From contig MCFG01000052.1 in NCBI GenBank assembly GCA_002104895.1, positions 25,001 through 89,000 of the forward strand: a DNA stretch of 64,000 bases. The letters are read 5' to 3'. How positions within the stretch are numbered: position 1 is the first letter of the stretch; each line of letters starts with the position of its first letter. This DNA comes from Anaeromyces robustus. Lineage: Eukaryota > Neocallimastigomycota > Neocallimastigomycetes > Neocallimastigales > Neocallimastigaceae. Below are positions 1 through 14,325 of the stretch, in pieces. Below the pieces are notes generated by a model that was not told the origin of the DNA, did not search any database, and saw nothing but the letters and a program-made list of their open reading frames with translations. The position numbers and the translations under genes are program-made.

Positions 1-127
1 TGTATATATAACATATTTCATAATGATATATATAATAATAAATAAAAAAAAAAAAGGATAAATAATATAAATAATTATTATGAATTATTTAAAAATACAA
101 AAATATAATTTTCTTTTGAACACTTAC

Positions 128-781
<654 letters not shown>

Positions 782-1601
782 ATTAATATATTTTTTTCTA
801 TTAAAAAAATAATATTTGGAGATATATTGATAATTTTTTTATTGATTTTATTTCTTTATATTATTGTATATAAAATATATTGATATTTTATAATACAGTA
901 AATATCAATAAGATATTAATAAATTTATTCTTTAATTAAAATTATATAATAAATATTTAATTAATTAGAACTATTTTTTTAATATTTACTCTTTTCAAAA
1001 ATTCTTGAAATGAAAAAAAAGGATTTCTTTGAATTAACTTATAAAATAATTATATTTCCAAGATAATATATAATTATTATATAAATAATTTTATTTTATT
1101 ATTAGGGACTATATTAAAATATTTTTTTTTATATTTTATTTATAAACAGTTTTATGTGTTACAAAAAAAAAAAAAAGCTGATTAATAAACTTGTATTATA
1201 TTATCTTTGTAATATAATAAAAATTTATTATGAAATAATATAATAAAAATGTCTATATTTTAACCAAAATAATCATGACGCTTACATAAGTTATTAAATT
1301 AACAATATTTTTATATATTCAAATGTATTGTTTATAATATTTGTTATTATTTAAATTCAATATAGTTTTGTTTTATGATATGATGATTTAAAGTTTTCAA
1401 TTTAATATTTTTTTCTCCAATAAATTATCATTAATAAGTAAAAATTTATTTAAAATTTTTTTATTATAAATAAATTTTTGTGATGTAAAAACAATTTTGA
1501 AATTTCCAATTAATTTAAGATTTATAGAATATATAAAAGGGTAAAAGTAAAAATTAATAATAAAAAAATATTAAATTAATAATAATGAAAATATTAATAA
1601 A
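782..1601. other. AT-rich divergent intergenic region
   Basis: Nearly pure A/T sequence between two divergently oriented gene starts, presumably holding both promoters. I see no coding sequence, no RNA gene and no specific motif that can be separated from background. Confidence 0.6.
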
Positions 1602-3809
<2,208 letters not shown>

Positions 3810-4023
3810 ATGTGATTTATATATACTGTGTAAATAAAATAATTAAAGATTCTAATGAATGTTCAAATTTACCATAATACTACCCTTTATAGTTTATATA
3901 TTAATACATTTATATATTAATATGATTACACACAATTTACAACATTTTTATTTTTATATATATATTCTAATTTCTTTAATGATATACTACATTATTTATG
4001 ACTCGAATATTAACAATAACATC

Positions 4024-4070
<47 letters not shown>

Positions 4071-4781
4071 TTATTCAAGTATTAAAATAATATATATTTC
4101 ATATTTTTTTTATTATATCATATTTTATTATATTATAATATTATTATATTATATTATATTATATTATATTTTATTTTATTTTATTTTATTTTATTTTATT
4201 TTATTTTATTTTATTTTATTTTATTTTATTTTATTTTATTTTATTTTATTTTATTTTATTTTATTTTATTTTATTTTATTTTATTTTATTTTATTTTATT
4301 TTATTTTATTTTATTTTATTTTTTATTATATTATATTATGTTATATTTTATTTTACTTTATTTTTATTTAATTTTATTTTTAATTTTATTTTTTTGCTTT
4401 ATATTTGTTAATATTTATGTTCATATTTACATTTTCTTCCATATATATATATATCATATATTATTATTTTACATTTTTGGTTTTTAGTATGATTAATATT
4501 TAATAGATATTGATATATTACAATTATTATAACTAAATAAATAATATGAATTAATATAAAATAAAATATAGTTGTATTTTGCTATATTCTATTTTTTTTA
4601 TATTGTTTAATAAAAATTATTATTATTATTTTTTTTTTTTTATAAAAAATGATTATATTATTGTTTTAGTCTAGTCTTAACAGTTATACTAAAAAATAAC
4701 TTTCTTTTAATAAATTTATATTATATAATTTATTATATTAAGTTATTAATAAGTTATTAATATAATTAATAAAAAATATAT
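3810..4781. other. AT-rich convergent intergenic region
   Basis: Lies between the 3' ends of the FHA gene and the HECT ligase gene. It holds the TTTTA pentamer array and short TA runs. No coding sequence or RNA gene is seen. Confidence 0.6.
4146..4322. repeat. TTATA then TTTTA pentanucleotide satellite
   Basis: About five TTATA units change by one substitution into a nearly perfect run of about 30 TTTTA units, followed by degenerate copies to about 4400. The order suggests expansion from an older TTATA array. Confidence 0.9.
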
Positions 4782-6869
4782 TTATGATAATTCAAATCCA
4801 GCTCCTGCATTAATCTAGTAAAAAAAAATAAGAATAAGAATAATTTTTATGATATTAAAATAGATTAAAATAGAGTCTTAGAAAAAAAAAAGAAAAAATT
4901 TATATTATTTATTGTATTCTTATTATATTATATTTATTTATACATACAGCATATTTTAATTTTTCTTTTAATGTTGACTTCTTTTGATAAGGTGGCAATT
5001 TTAATAAACTATATTAAAATTATAAAAATAAATCAATACATCATTAATAAAAAATTATATATCAATTATTTATATAATTCGTATGAACTATAAATTGTAA
5101 ATTAATAATATTTATATCAAAAATTACTTAAAACATGTTGAAGCAGTTGGTAAACGAGTAGTATCCTATAATATAAAAATTTTTTAAAAAAAATATTTAA
5201 TGATTATTATTATTATCATTACTATTATAATATTTATTAATTCTTTTTCTTTTTTTACCTTGGCTAAACCGAAAACTGATTTAAAAGCTTCTAAAGGTTT
5301 TAAATCAACATTACCTTCTTCATCCATAGGAACAAATCTGATAGTTAATGGTGGATTCAAATATTCAAATCCTCCTACTGGTGGCTTTATATTTTTAAAT
5401 ATATATATATAACATATTATTAATTAATCAATATATATATATAATTTTCATAAATTTGTAATTTATATCATTTAATATTATTTTTTTTTTTTCACCATTT
5501 TTACCTTTGAACAACTTGTTGTAAATTTTAAAAACAATTGTTTTTCTTTTTCTGAAAAACTATTTAAAACACTCCAAAGATTTCTAATTGTTTTATGTTG
5601 GTCAAAGTACCCTCCTTCATAATTTGTATATTTTCTTAAATCGTCAATATCTTTTATTCATATATAATATTTTACATTATATAATTATTATTAAATATTA
5701 TGATTATAATTTTATTATATATATATTATTATTTTATATTTATATTTATATTTATATTTATATTTATATTTATATTTATATTTATATTTATATTTATATT
5801 TATATTTATATTTATATTTATATTTATATTTATATTTATATTTATATTTATATTTATATTAATATTTGTAATAATAAAAATATTTTTTAAATATACCTAT
5901 ATTCATAGATTCACCTGAAATTAATCTATAAAAAATAAATAAATAAAATAAAGCATATATATATCAATTTTTTTAATATTTTTATTAAATGACAATTAAA
6001 TATATTTATTAAATAATATTTGAAAATAATATATAATAAATAATTTACTATATATACTTTTGTAATTCGGCAGGTGAAAACATTTTTAACCATTTTTCTG
6101 AAATTATAGATTTAAAACCTTTAATAAAAGCTCTATTTTGTTCTTTACATTGTTGGTTTAACATATAATCAGCAACTAAATAAATATATTGAAAACGATT
6201 ATCATTAGTAACATTAATTCGTGAACCTCCTGGTTTAATATCAATAGAATTAATTTTTCCAAAAATATCTTGATCTATAGTAAAAGTTAAACCTAAATCT
6301 TCACAATTGCCATCATAATGTTTTAAAAAAGTTAAATTTTTATAAAGTTGTGGATCTAAAGAAGGTAAATCATCTAAAAAATTATATCGAGAAAGTAGTT
6401 TAGCATAGAAAAATTGTGCAAATGGGAAATCAATAACAATAGCCTCATAAAGAGCTTTTCCTAAGATTTTTCCAATAAATTCAAAAAGTGAAAGATAATT
6501 TTCATGAATATATGACGTTGGACTTGGTGAACAATAACCTTCTGAAGTAGTTTTAAAAAGATTTAAAGCTGGATCAAAAGCAGATTTACATAATTCTTCT
6601 AAAAATTCTTTAAATACCCCATTTTGATCAATACCAGCTTCTTCATAACCATGAGCACTTATAAATTTAATTCTTATAGTTTGCTTAAATTGTAAAGTAT
6701 TTAAATGACCAAGTTGTTCAAAACCATCTTCTAAAATCATTGTTCTTCTAATTGAAAATTCTTTTTTCTTTAGTTTTATAAGTGAATCTTTATCAGCTTT
6801 TATATAATTTCTTAATATTTCAACACGTCTAAAATATATATATATTACAATATCAAATATAATAATAAA

Positions 6870-6927
<58 letters not shown>

Positions 6928-9415
6928 AATAAAATTAATAATAATTATAATAATAATATTTAATAATAATATATTAAAAATACTTTACACTTTAAATGGT
7001 ATAACATGTGGCATACTTTCTAAAATTCTTAAAGAAACTTCATCTTTTTTCTTTATATTTTCTAAAAAGGTATAATGTCTTATCTCTTTTACAGTCCAAT
7101 TCATATCTGGTGAAAATGGACGTCTATTGAATTTAATAAAAAGATATATAATTATAATTATATATTATATTATAATATAAAATAAATTAAAAAAAAAAAA
7201 AAAAAAAACATATGAATAATAGGATATATATATAAAAAAATTATTTTTTGTTATTCATTAATTCTTTATTGTATTTCATATTTAATTAATATGTTTTACC
7301 TGTCATTTTTATCGTATAAAATATTTAAAACTAATTGAGCAGATTCAAGGAGTTCTCTATGAGATTTAGCAGATTCCTGCCAATACATTTGAAAACAGAA
7401 ATTATTTAAGAAAAGCGACATATTTTTTAATGAAATTAAAGAAAAAGGTTGTTGTAAATCATATATATCTTGATCATCTAAAGTACTTTATTGTATTAAA
7501 AATTCATATAAAAAATTATATTATTATTATTATTTATTTTTATTTATTTTTTATATTTATTCTTATTATTATTAATATAATTATTATTATTTTATATTTT
7601 ATATATTCATTTATTATTATTATATATATATATATATATTATAATTCAATTTAAAATTTATATTATTATATTTCTAATTCATATCTAAAAAATAAAATAA
7701 AAAAAAAAAAATAAAAAAAAAAAAAAAAATAAAAAAACTTACAGGAAAAGAAGACTACAAATTCTACAGAAAAATTCTAATATTGAAATTAAAGGTTCTC
7801 TTGAAGGAAATTTAGCTGCATTAATAAAAATTTCTAAATTCTTTTTAGGTCCAATATCATTCATAAAACACCAAAACATTGGTACTAATTTAGGATGATA
7901 AGCAATTGTATTAAAAATATCACCTTTTTGTTGACCAATAATTTTAGCAATAGCTAAATAAAAATTACATATATCTTTTACATAAATAGAAAGGATGGTT
8001 TTTTTTGAGGAAGATAAAGTATGAGAATTATATTCAAGAATAGGTTTAAAAATAACATCCATAAATGAATTACTCCAAAGATAACTTATTTGATCAATAG
8101 CTTGTTTAAAAAGATCTAATGGTATTTTTTCCTTTTTTTTACCGGAATACCAATTAAATATTGGATGATAAGTTAATGAACTTCCAGTATTTCTTTCATG
8201 AATATATTTTTGACAATGAAGAGCTAAAAAAGTTAAAACAATTATTATATCATCATTTGTAATGGGAGAAGAAGAAAATGATGATGATGATAATGATGAT
8301 GATGATGATTGAGGTTTAATAAGATCATTTTCCGATATTAAATTAAGTCTTTCAATAAATTTTGATAAATTACCGATAAGGAAAAAAGTTCGTTCACCTT
8401 CTAATATATTAAAAAGAATTCTTCTTAATTGATCATTATTATTTAATAATTTTATTCCATTTGGAATAACTTTTGATAGTTTTACCATATCAATACCTTG
8501 ATCACTTAAAATTGTAGCAAAAATTGGAACAGTAAAAATATTTATAATGAGAAGAATAATTCTATTTTGAATACATTCTTTAATAGTGGTATCAACTGTA
8601 TTTAAATTATATTCTACTGTGAGAAGAGCACAACGTAAAATAATATTTAACCATAAAGATAATGAATGTGTAGGTGTTTTATTATTAACAAATAATTCCA
8701 TTTTTTTAGTAAGCATTTCATTTAATTGTTCATAAAATCCTTGATCTTTTAAATATTCATGTATTGTATTAATAATATTTATACCATCTGCTAATTTTGA
8801 ATAAAATTTCCAATCAATATATTTTAAAGCAAAAATGATTTCTTGACCACGATAAGGAACAACAGCAGAATTTGTAATAACGACACTTAAAGCTATCCAT
8901 AAAAACTGTTTTAAAATGTTTTGAAATTCCTTTTTCTGTTTAACATCATCTAATAAAGGTAATAAATTATTTTCACAATAAATTTTTGCCAAAATAACAG
9001 TATGAGCATGAAGGTCTTCATCCGTCTTAAAACACTTTTTATTATATAAATAACAAAAAACTCTTCCTATCCATAATAAATCATTTTTTTCATATTTTTT
9101 CTTTGGTAATTTTTTATTAGGAGAAGTTGTAGATGTAGAAGTTATTGAACTACTTGAAGAAGGTTTATTTGTTGTTTTATTTTCATAACCAATTTTCAAC
9201 TCCCAGTCTTTTAAAAGTTCTGATAAAACTTCTTTTTTTGTTTTATATTCTTTATAATATTTATATATGACTTTACCCTTTGTTATTTTTTCTTTCAATT
9301 CTTTTTCCTGTTTTAACTTTTCTTTTCTTTCCTGTCTTTCCCTTAAAGTTTTTTCCATAAATTGTTTTTTATAATTAGGATTTGAATAATCATTTATAAA
9401 TCCATTCCCATCCAT
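4782..9415 (-). CDS. UBE3C: HECT E3 ubiquitin ligase, UBE3C/Hul5 type
   Basis: Ten exons (9415-7743, 7485-7300, 7123-6989, 6828-6058, 5925-5897, 5650-5505, 5384-5259, 5165-5128, 5008-4948, 4814-4782) join in phase to 1065 residues, close to the usual size of UBE3C. UBE3C and yeast Hul5 elongate ubiquitin chains on proteasome-bound substrates. The N-terminus is a basic coiled segment ([20 protein letters not shown]) leading into an IQ-like stretch. The middle is helical. [15 protein letters not shown] leads into the HECT domain, which carries [42 protein letters not shown] and the [15 protein letters not shown] segment. The catalytic Cys is in [10 protein letters not shown] (about residue 1033), and the end is NAGAGFELS. 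The 29-base exon at 5897-5925 is supported by its position in LISGE. The intron at 5651-5896 holds a hexamer repeat. Family assignment is secure; the exact first exon is the longest open choice. Confidence 0.93.
5730..5862. repeat. Hexanucleotide (TTTATA)n in HECT-gene intron
   Basis: About 22 uninterrupted 6-base units inside the intron between the LISGE exon and the DIDDLRKY exon of the HECT ligase. The Phe/Ile- and Tyr/Ile-alternating open frames seen here come only from the repeat. Confidence 0.92.
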
Positions 9416-9873
9416 TTTTTCAAATTGTTTTATTATTGTTAATTAATTAATTATTATTATTATTGTTATTATATAATTAAATTTCTTTACTTTTTTTACT
9501 TTCAGCTATATTATACTTCTATTTAATTAAAAAAAAAATAACATATAATAATTATTATTAAAAAAATCTCGAAAATAATTTTATTCTTTCAACTTTTTAT
9601 TATTATTTAATATCAATTATTAAAATAAACTACTTTTTATATTTATAATTTCAATTGTTTATATTTAATTTTGCATTTCAACAATTAATATGTTAGTATA
9701 TTTTTATGTATACTTTCTTTTCAATACTTTATGTTTTTCTTTTCAATAATTTAATTACCACTTTTTATAATTAATATTATTTCTTCTTTTTTTAATTATT
9801 GATTTTTTTTATATATATATATTTTTTTTTTATAATTTCAATTTATGTTTTTTTTTATAGAAATATATATATA

Positions 9874-9919
9874 TATACTATATTTCCAAAGTATAAATTA
9901 AAAAGGGAAATATAGTATA
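9874..9919. repeat. 14-bp inverted repeat
   Basis: Arms TATACTATATTTCC (9874-9887) and its exact complement GGAAATATAGTATA (9906-9919), separated by 18 bases. It contains G/C pairs, so it is less likely to be chance than plain TA palindromes. Confidence 0.6.
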
Positions 9920-10073
9920 ATATATTTTTAAATTGGAATTAATTATATGTATATATTTATGTTTATATTAATATATAATATGTATATTAAAATTTTAAAT
10001 ATTAAAATATATAAACATTTTAATAATACTAATTTTAATTATTATTTTAAAGTTTTATTTATGTATTTTTTAA

Positions 10074-10144
10074 TTAACTTTTTTATCGAAAATATTAAAA
10101 TATATTAATTTAATTAAATAATATATTTTCGATAAAAAAGTTAA
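10074..10144. repeat. 22-bp perfect inverted repeat (hairpin)
   Basis: The left arm (10074-10095) begins TTAACTTTTTTATCGAAAAT. The right arm (10123-10144) is its exact reverse complement, ending CGATAAAAAAGTTAA. The 27-base loop is pure A/T. The pairing includes the TCGA-containing core. It lies upstream of the HECT gene start and downstream of the THUMPD3-like stop. Confidence 0.75.
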
Positions 10145-10839
10145 GTTCTTTAGAATAAAAAAAAAAAAAAAAGGAAATAAAATGAAATAATAAATAATTT
10201 TGAACGGTTTAATTTAATATTAAAAACAGGAAAAAAAAAAAAAAAAAAAAAGAAAAAAAGAAAAAAGAAAAAAGAAAAACTTAAATTATAGTTTAAAGTT
10301 TATTGAAAGAATTATTATTAATAAAATAATAATAAAGTAGAATAAAAATGCTTGATTGATAAATAAAAAAATAAAAAAATATATTTTATGTTGACAATAT
10401 ATTGTAATTCTTAAAATATATAATTATATTTTATATTTTTATTTTTATTTCATTTTTTCATTTTTTAACTTTTAATAATAAATATATATATTTTTTTTTG
10501 AATTATTTATTATTATCATATTTTATAAATAAGAAAAAACGATAAAAAATATTTTATAAAAATCTATAACAAATATAAAGAAAAACTATAAAAATAAATT
10601 AATTCATATAAATTATTTTAAATACACATATATATATTATTATATATATTATAATGTATTGTTTAATATTTATGTCTATAATTATTTGTTTAATAATATT
10701 TTTTAAACTTTTTTTTTTGTAATTTTTTTTTTTTTTTTTTTTTTTTTGAATAATAAATTTGTTAAAATATTTATTACATCATTTTATTATCAATTGATTT
10801 TTATTTTTTTTTTTTATTATTATTATTTTTTTTTTAATT

Positions 10840-13089
10840 TTATTCTCTTTTCTTAAATACATAAAGACCCACAGTATAACCAACAATAACTTCTGTAAAA
10901 TATAGAAGATCTAATTTACACCATTCATAAGCTAAAACTTGTCTTACTAATTTTCTTTGAGAAGTCATTAATATAATTAAACCTGATGGTTTTATAATAC
11001 GAAGAAATTCACGGAAAAGTGGTGGGTATAATCTACGATTTTCAACATAACTAAGTTCACGGAAACCCCATGGTAAATCTTTTATTAATTAAAATAATAT
11101 AAAATTAAGAAATAGAAATTAAAAATAAAAAAAAAATAAAAATAAAAATAAAAATAAAAATAAAAATAAAAATAAAAATAAAAATAAAAATAAAAATAAA
11201 AATAAAAATAAAAATAAAAATAAAAATAAAAATAAAAATAAAAATAAAAATAAAAATAAAAATAAAAATAAAAATAAAAATAAAAATAAAAATAAAAATA
11301 AAAATAAAAATAAAAATAAAAATAAAAATAAAAATAAAAATAAAATTATAAATTTAGAATTTTTATATAATAAATTATAAAATAAATAATTTACTTTATT
11401 ATGATCATTATTATATTATTAAAGATAATTGTAAAAGTAAAAGTTTATATATTTACCTGTTATAATTCTATCTACAGAATTTTCACCGAATGGTATTTTT
11501 TTACAATTCCATATAAAAATATCAATTGGTGGTCTTTTACCAGTTAATTTAGTCATATATTTAATATTTGCAAGAGCACAATTATTAATTTCATCTTGGT
11601 CAATATCACCTCCATAATACATAGCTGAAGGGCATAAACAAGAAGCTTCAATTGGAATTGTACCTACCTATTTAATTAGATATATATATATTTATATTTA
11701 TATTATATTAAGTATATAAAAATAATGAAAACAATTAAAATTTTAAAAATTATAATAATACATATTGTATACATGAAACATTAAGTGTATATATTAATTT
11801 AATAATTAATTTTATACTTACACCACAGCATGGATCAACAACTACCATCCCTGGTTGTATATTTGAAAATCTTGATATACAATAAGCTATTAAATATATA
11901 TATAATATATTTTATATTATAATTAAAACATTATTATAAGGAGAAAAAAAAAAAAAAAAAAACTCTTTTTTTTTTTTATGTATATTCTATAAAGATAATT
12001 AATATTTTTTACATACCAACTGTTGGTCTTAATGATGTTCTTCCAAATTTACAACGATTTCTATGATTAATAGATTTATCATTTTTAATATAATTATTTA
12101 AAGGTAAAGTAATACCATATAATATTTTATATTTATCATAAGTACTAGTATTCACACTACAATTTGTTGTATCTTTTTTTATTTCTTCTTCTCTTTCTCT
12201 ATTTTTTTTTATTTGGGTATCATTTAATTCTTTAGTACTTGGAATATTATAATATTTATCTTTTTCACCTATTTCCCACTTTTTTTGTTTAATAAAAGCA
12301 CCCCATACTTCAAGATCCCATTGTTTTAGATTAACTTTTAATTTACCTTTAAAAAGTTTTTGACCTTTTTCACCTTCCATATATTTTTTAAAAGTTGCAT
12401 CACCAATATAAGAAGCTAATTGTTGAGTTCTTATTTCTTTAGATTTATAATCATATTTTAAAAATGTTCCACGAAAAGAAATTTCACGATTATTAATTGA
12501 TTCTAAATTATCATTTTTATCATTAAAATAATTATTATCTTTTATATTTAAAAGATTTTTATTTTTATTTTCTATGATATACGTTATAAATTTATTCTTA
12601 TCAAAATCAAAAGAATTATCATTATTATCATTATTATTATCAAATTTCATTTTTTTAGTTTCATGAATTTCATTATTTGATTCTGAATTTGAAATCATTA
12701 AATCTTCAAAAGTTAAATCATTCATATGATTTTCGGTACAAAAATGCCAAACATTTAATGCATGTTCCCAATCACCTTCATATAAAGCATCTTCAATAAA
12801 TTTATATTTTTCTTCCTTTGAAAAATGTTGATTGCGTTCTTCTAAATCAACATTATATTCTGAAACACCAATGAAAATATTATCAACACTTTGTAAATTT
12901 TTAAATAAAATTAACATTTCAGTAGTTAATTTTGTACAATTTTTAAAATAAATTAAACCATAAAGTGGTGGTATTATATATTCAAAGGTTTTTAATTCTG
13001 GAATTTTTTTCATAAATTTCTTCTAAAGCTACATGTTCAAATCCTTGAGGAACATTGAATAATAAAAAAGTATTATTATTCTGTTCCAT
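10840..13089 (-). CDS. THUMPD3: THUMP-domain tRNA guanine-N2 methyltransferase, THUMPD3 type (apparent 1-base frameshift)
   Basis: Four exons (13089-12017, 11886-11822, 11667-11457, 11078-10840) encode about 528 residues. In animals the family makes N2-methylguanosine in tRNA (m2G6) with TRMT112. The N-terminus reads FNVPQGFEHVALEEIYEK, then YGLIYFKNC and SVDNIFIGVSEY, matching THUMPD3 order. The THUMP region follows (ISFRGTFLKYDYKSKEIRTQ), then FGRTSLRPTVGAY before the Rossmann methyltransferase domain. That domain shows GMVVVDPCCGVGTIPIEASC (SAM site) and DLPWG (about residue 450, the catalytic-loop equivalent). Anomaly: the first 28 codons and the rest of exon 1 lie in different frames, meeting at an A7 run near 13013-13020 (complement T7). 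One A fewer restores the frame. This could be an assembly homopolymer error or a real mutation. A separate ATG sits just past the shift, but starting there loses conserved sequence. THUMPD2 is the alternative paralogue. Confidence 0.85.
11128..11344. repeat. Hexanucleotide (AAAAAT)n in THUMPD3-gene intron
   Basis: About 36 almost perfect 6-base units within the last intron (11079-11456) of the methyltransferase gene. On the coding strand this is (TTTTTA)n, a pyrimidine-rich tract upstream of the acceptor at 11079-11080. Confidence 0.93.
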
Positions 13090-14325
13090 TTTGTATATAT
13101 AAGTATTGTATTATTATTATTATATTATTATAAAGAATATATTGTTATATATGATATTTTGAAATTTTATAATAATAATTGTTAAAAAATGTTAAAAAAT
13201 ATGAATTATGTAATATTAAAAAAAAAAGAAAAAAAAAGTCATAATATATAAAATTTAAAATTTATTCAATAATATTAAATAAAAATATATATTTAAATAT
13301 ATATAATATATATTTAAAATAATATATTATAATTAAAAAAAAAAAATTTTTTTTTTTTTTATTATTTACTATTAATTATTTGTCAACATATAAATAAAAA
13401 AAAAAATTTTTTTTATAATAGATTGATTAATTATATATAATTAAATTTTATTTGTTGTTTAGATCAACTGAAAAAATATATTTTAATTATTTTAATATAT
13501 AAATATTTTGTTAATAATTAAAATTATTAATAAAAGGTTATACAGAGTATTTTTAATTCCTAAAGTAATTAATTTGAAAAATATTCTTTTTTTTTTAAAA
13601 AAAATTTCAAATAAAGACTAAAAAATAAAAATGAATGAAACAAATGAATGAAACAAAATACATCAAAAATTTCTTATATTATTATTTCATATTATTGATA
13701 ACAATTTATAATAAAAAATAATATGTCATATATATTTTTATATAGAAAAAAATAAATAAATAAATAAACAGATGGGTTTAATTTTTTTTTTAAATTTTTT
13801 TTTATTTTTTTTAATGTTTTATTATATAATAAAATGTTTTAAAGATAATTAATAAATTTATGTACAGATTATTATTACTATTATTATTATTATTATATTA
13901 TTATTATATATTACTTTAATATGATATATACATATACAATCTTAGTTTTATATAATAATCTTATATATAATATTTATTTATTTTTTTATTTATTTTTTTT
14001 TTGTTTATATGTGAATTATATTTTGTTTCTTTTTTATTAATTATTTTTTATCTTTCTGTAATTTTTTTTTTGAATTTTTTTTTGAATTTTTTCGATTATT
14101 AGCTTCATGCGTTTGTATTAACAATTATATGTTGTTGTTTTTTTCTTTATTTTTTTTACCATTAATAAAAATATTATTATTTTATTTTATTTTTATTTTT
14201 TATTTTTCATATTATATATTAAATAATAAAATAAAATTTAAATAAAATAATATAAGTTTATATATATCAATAATTAAATAAAATAAAGATTAAAACAATG
14301 ATATAAATTTTTTTTTAATTTAATT
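13090..14325. other. AT-rich intergenic region
   Basis: Upstream of the THUMPD3-like gene and downstream of the unknown 604-residue gene, both on the minus strand. Long A and T homopolymers, and a repeated ATGAATGAAAC near 13631-13655. Nothing coding is seen. Confidence 0.6.

Larger units (their letters stand above)
9416..10839. other. AT-rich intergenic region with two inverted repeats
   Basis: Lies between the start of the HECT gene and the end of the THUMPD3-like gene. It has homopolymer runs and two palindromic structures (9874-9919 and 10074-10144, listed separately). No coding sequence is seen. Confidence 0.6.

Noticed and set aside
5588-5918. Plus-strand frames of alternating Ile/Tyr and Ile/Phe
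   Set aside because: Created by the TTTATA hexamer inside an intron of the HECT gene on the other strand.
7430-7654. Plus-strand 74-codon open frame
   Set aside because: It overlaps a HECT-ligase exon (7300-7485) in antisense and then runs into A/T-only intron sequence.
13005-13060. A tiny intron explaining the THUMPD3 frame change
   Set aside because: The only GTAGCT...TTCCAG candidate would be about 35 bases, far shorter than other introns here, would remove conserved residues, and leads straight to a stop.
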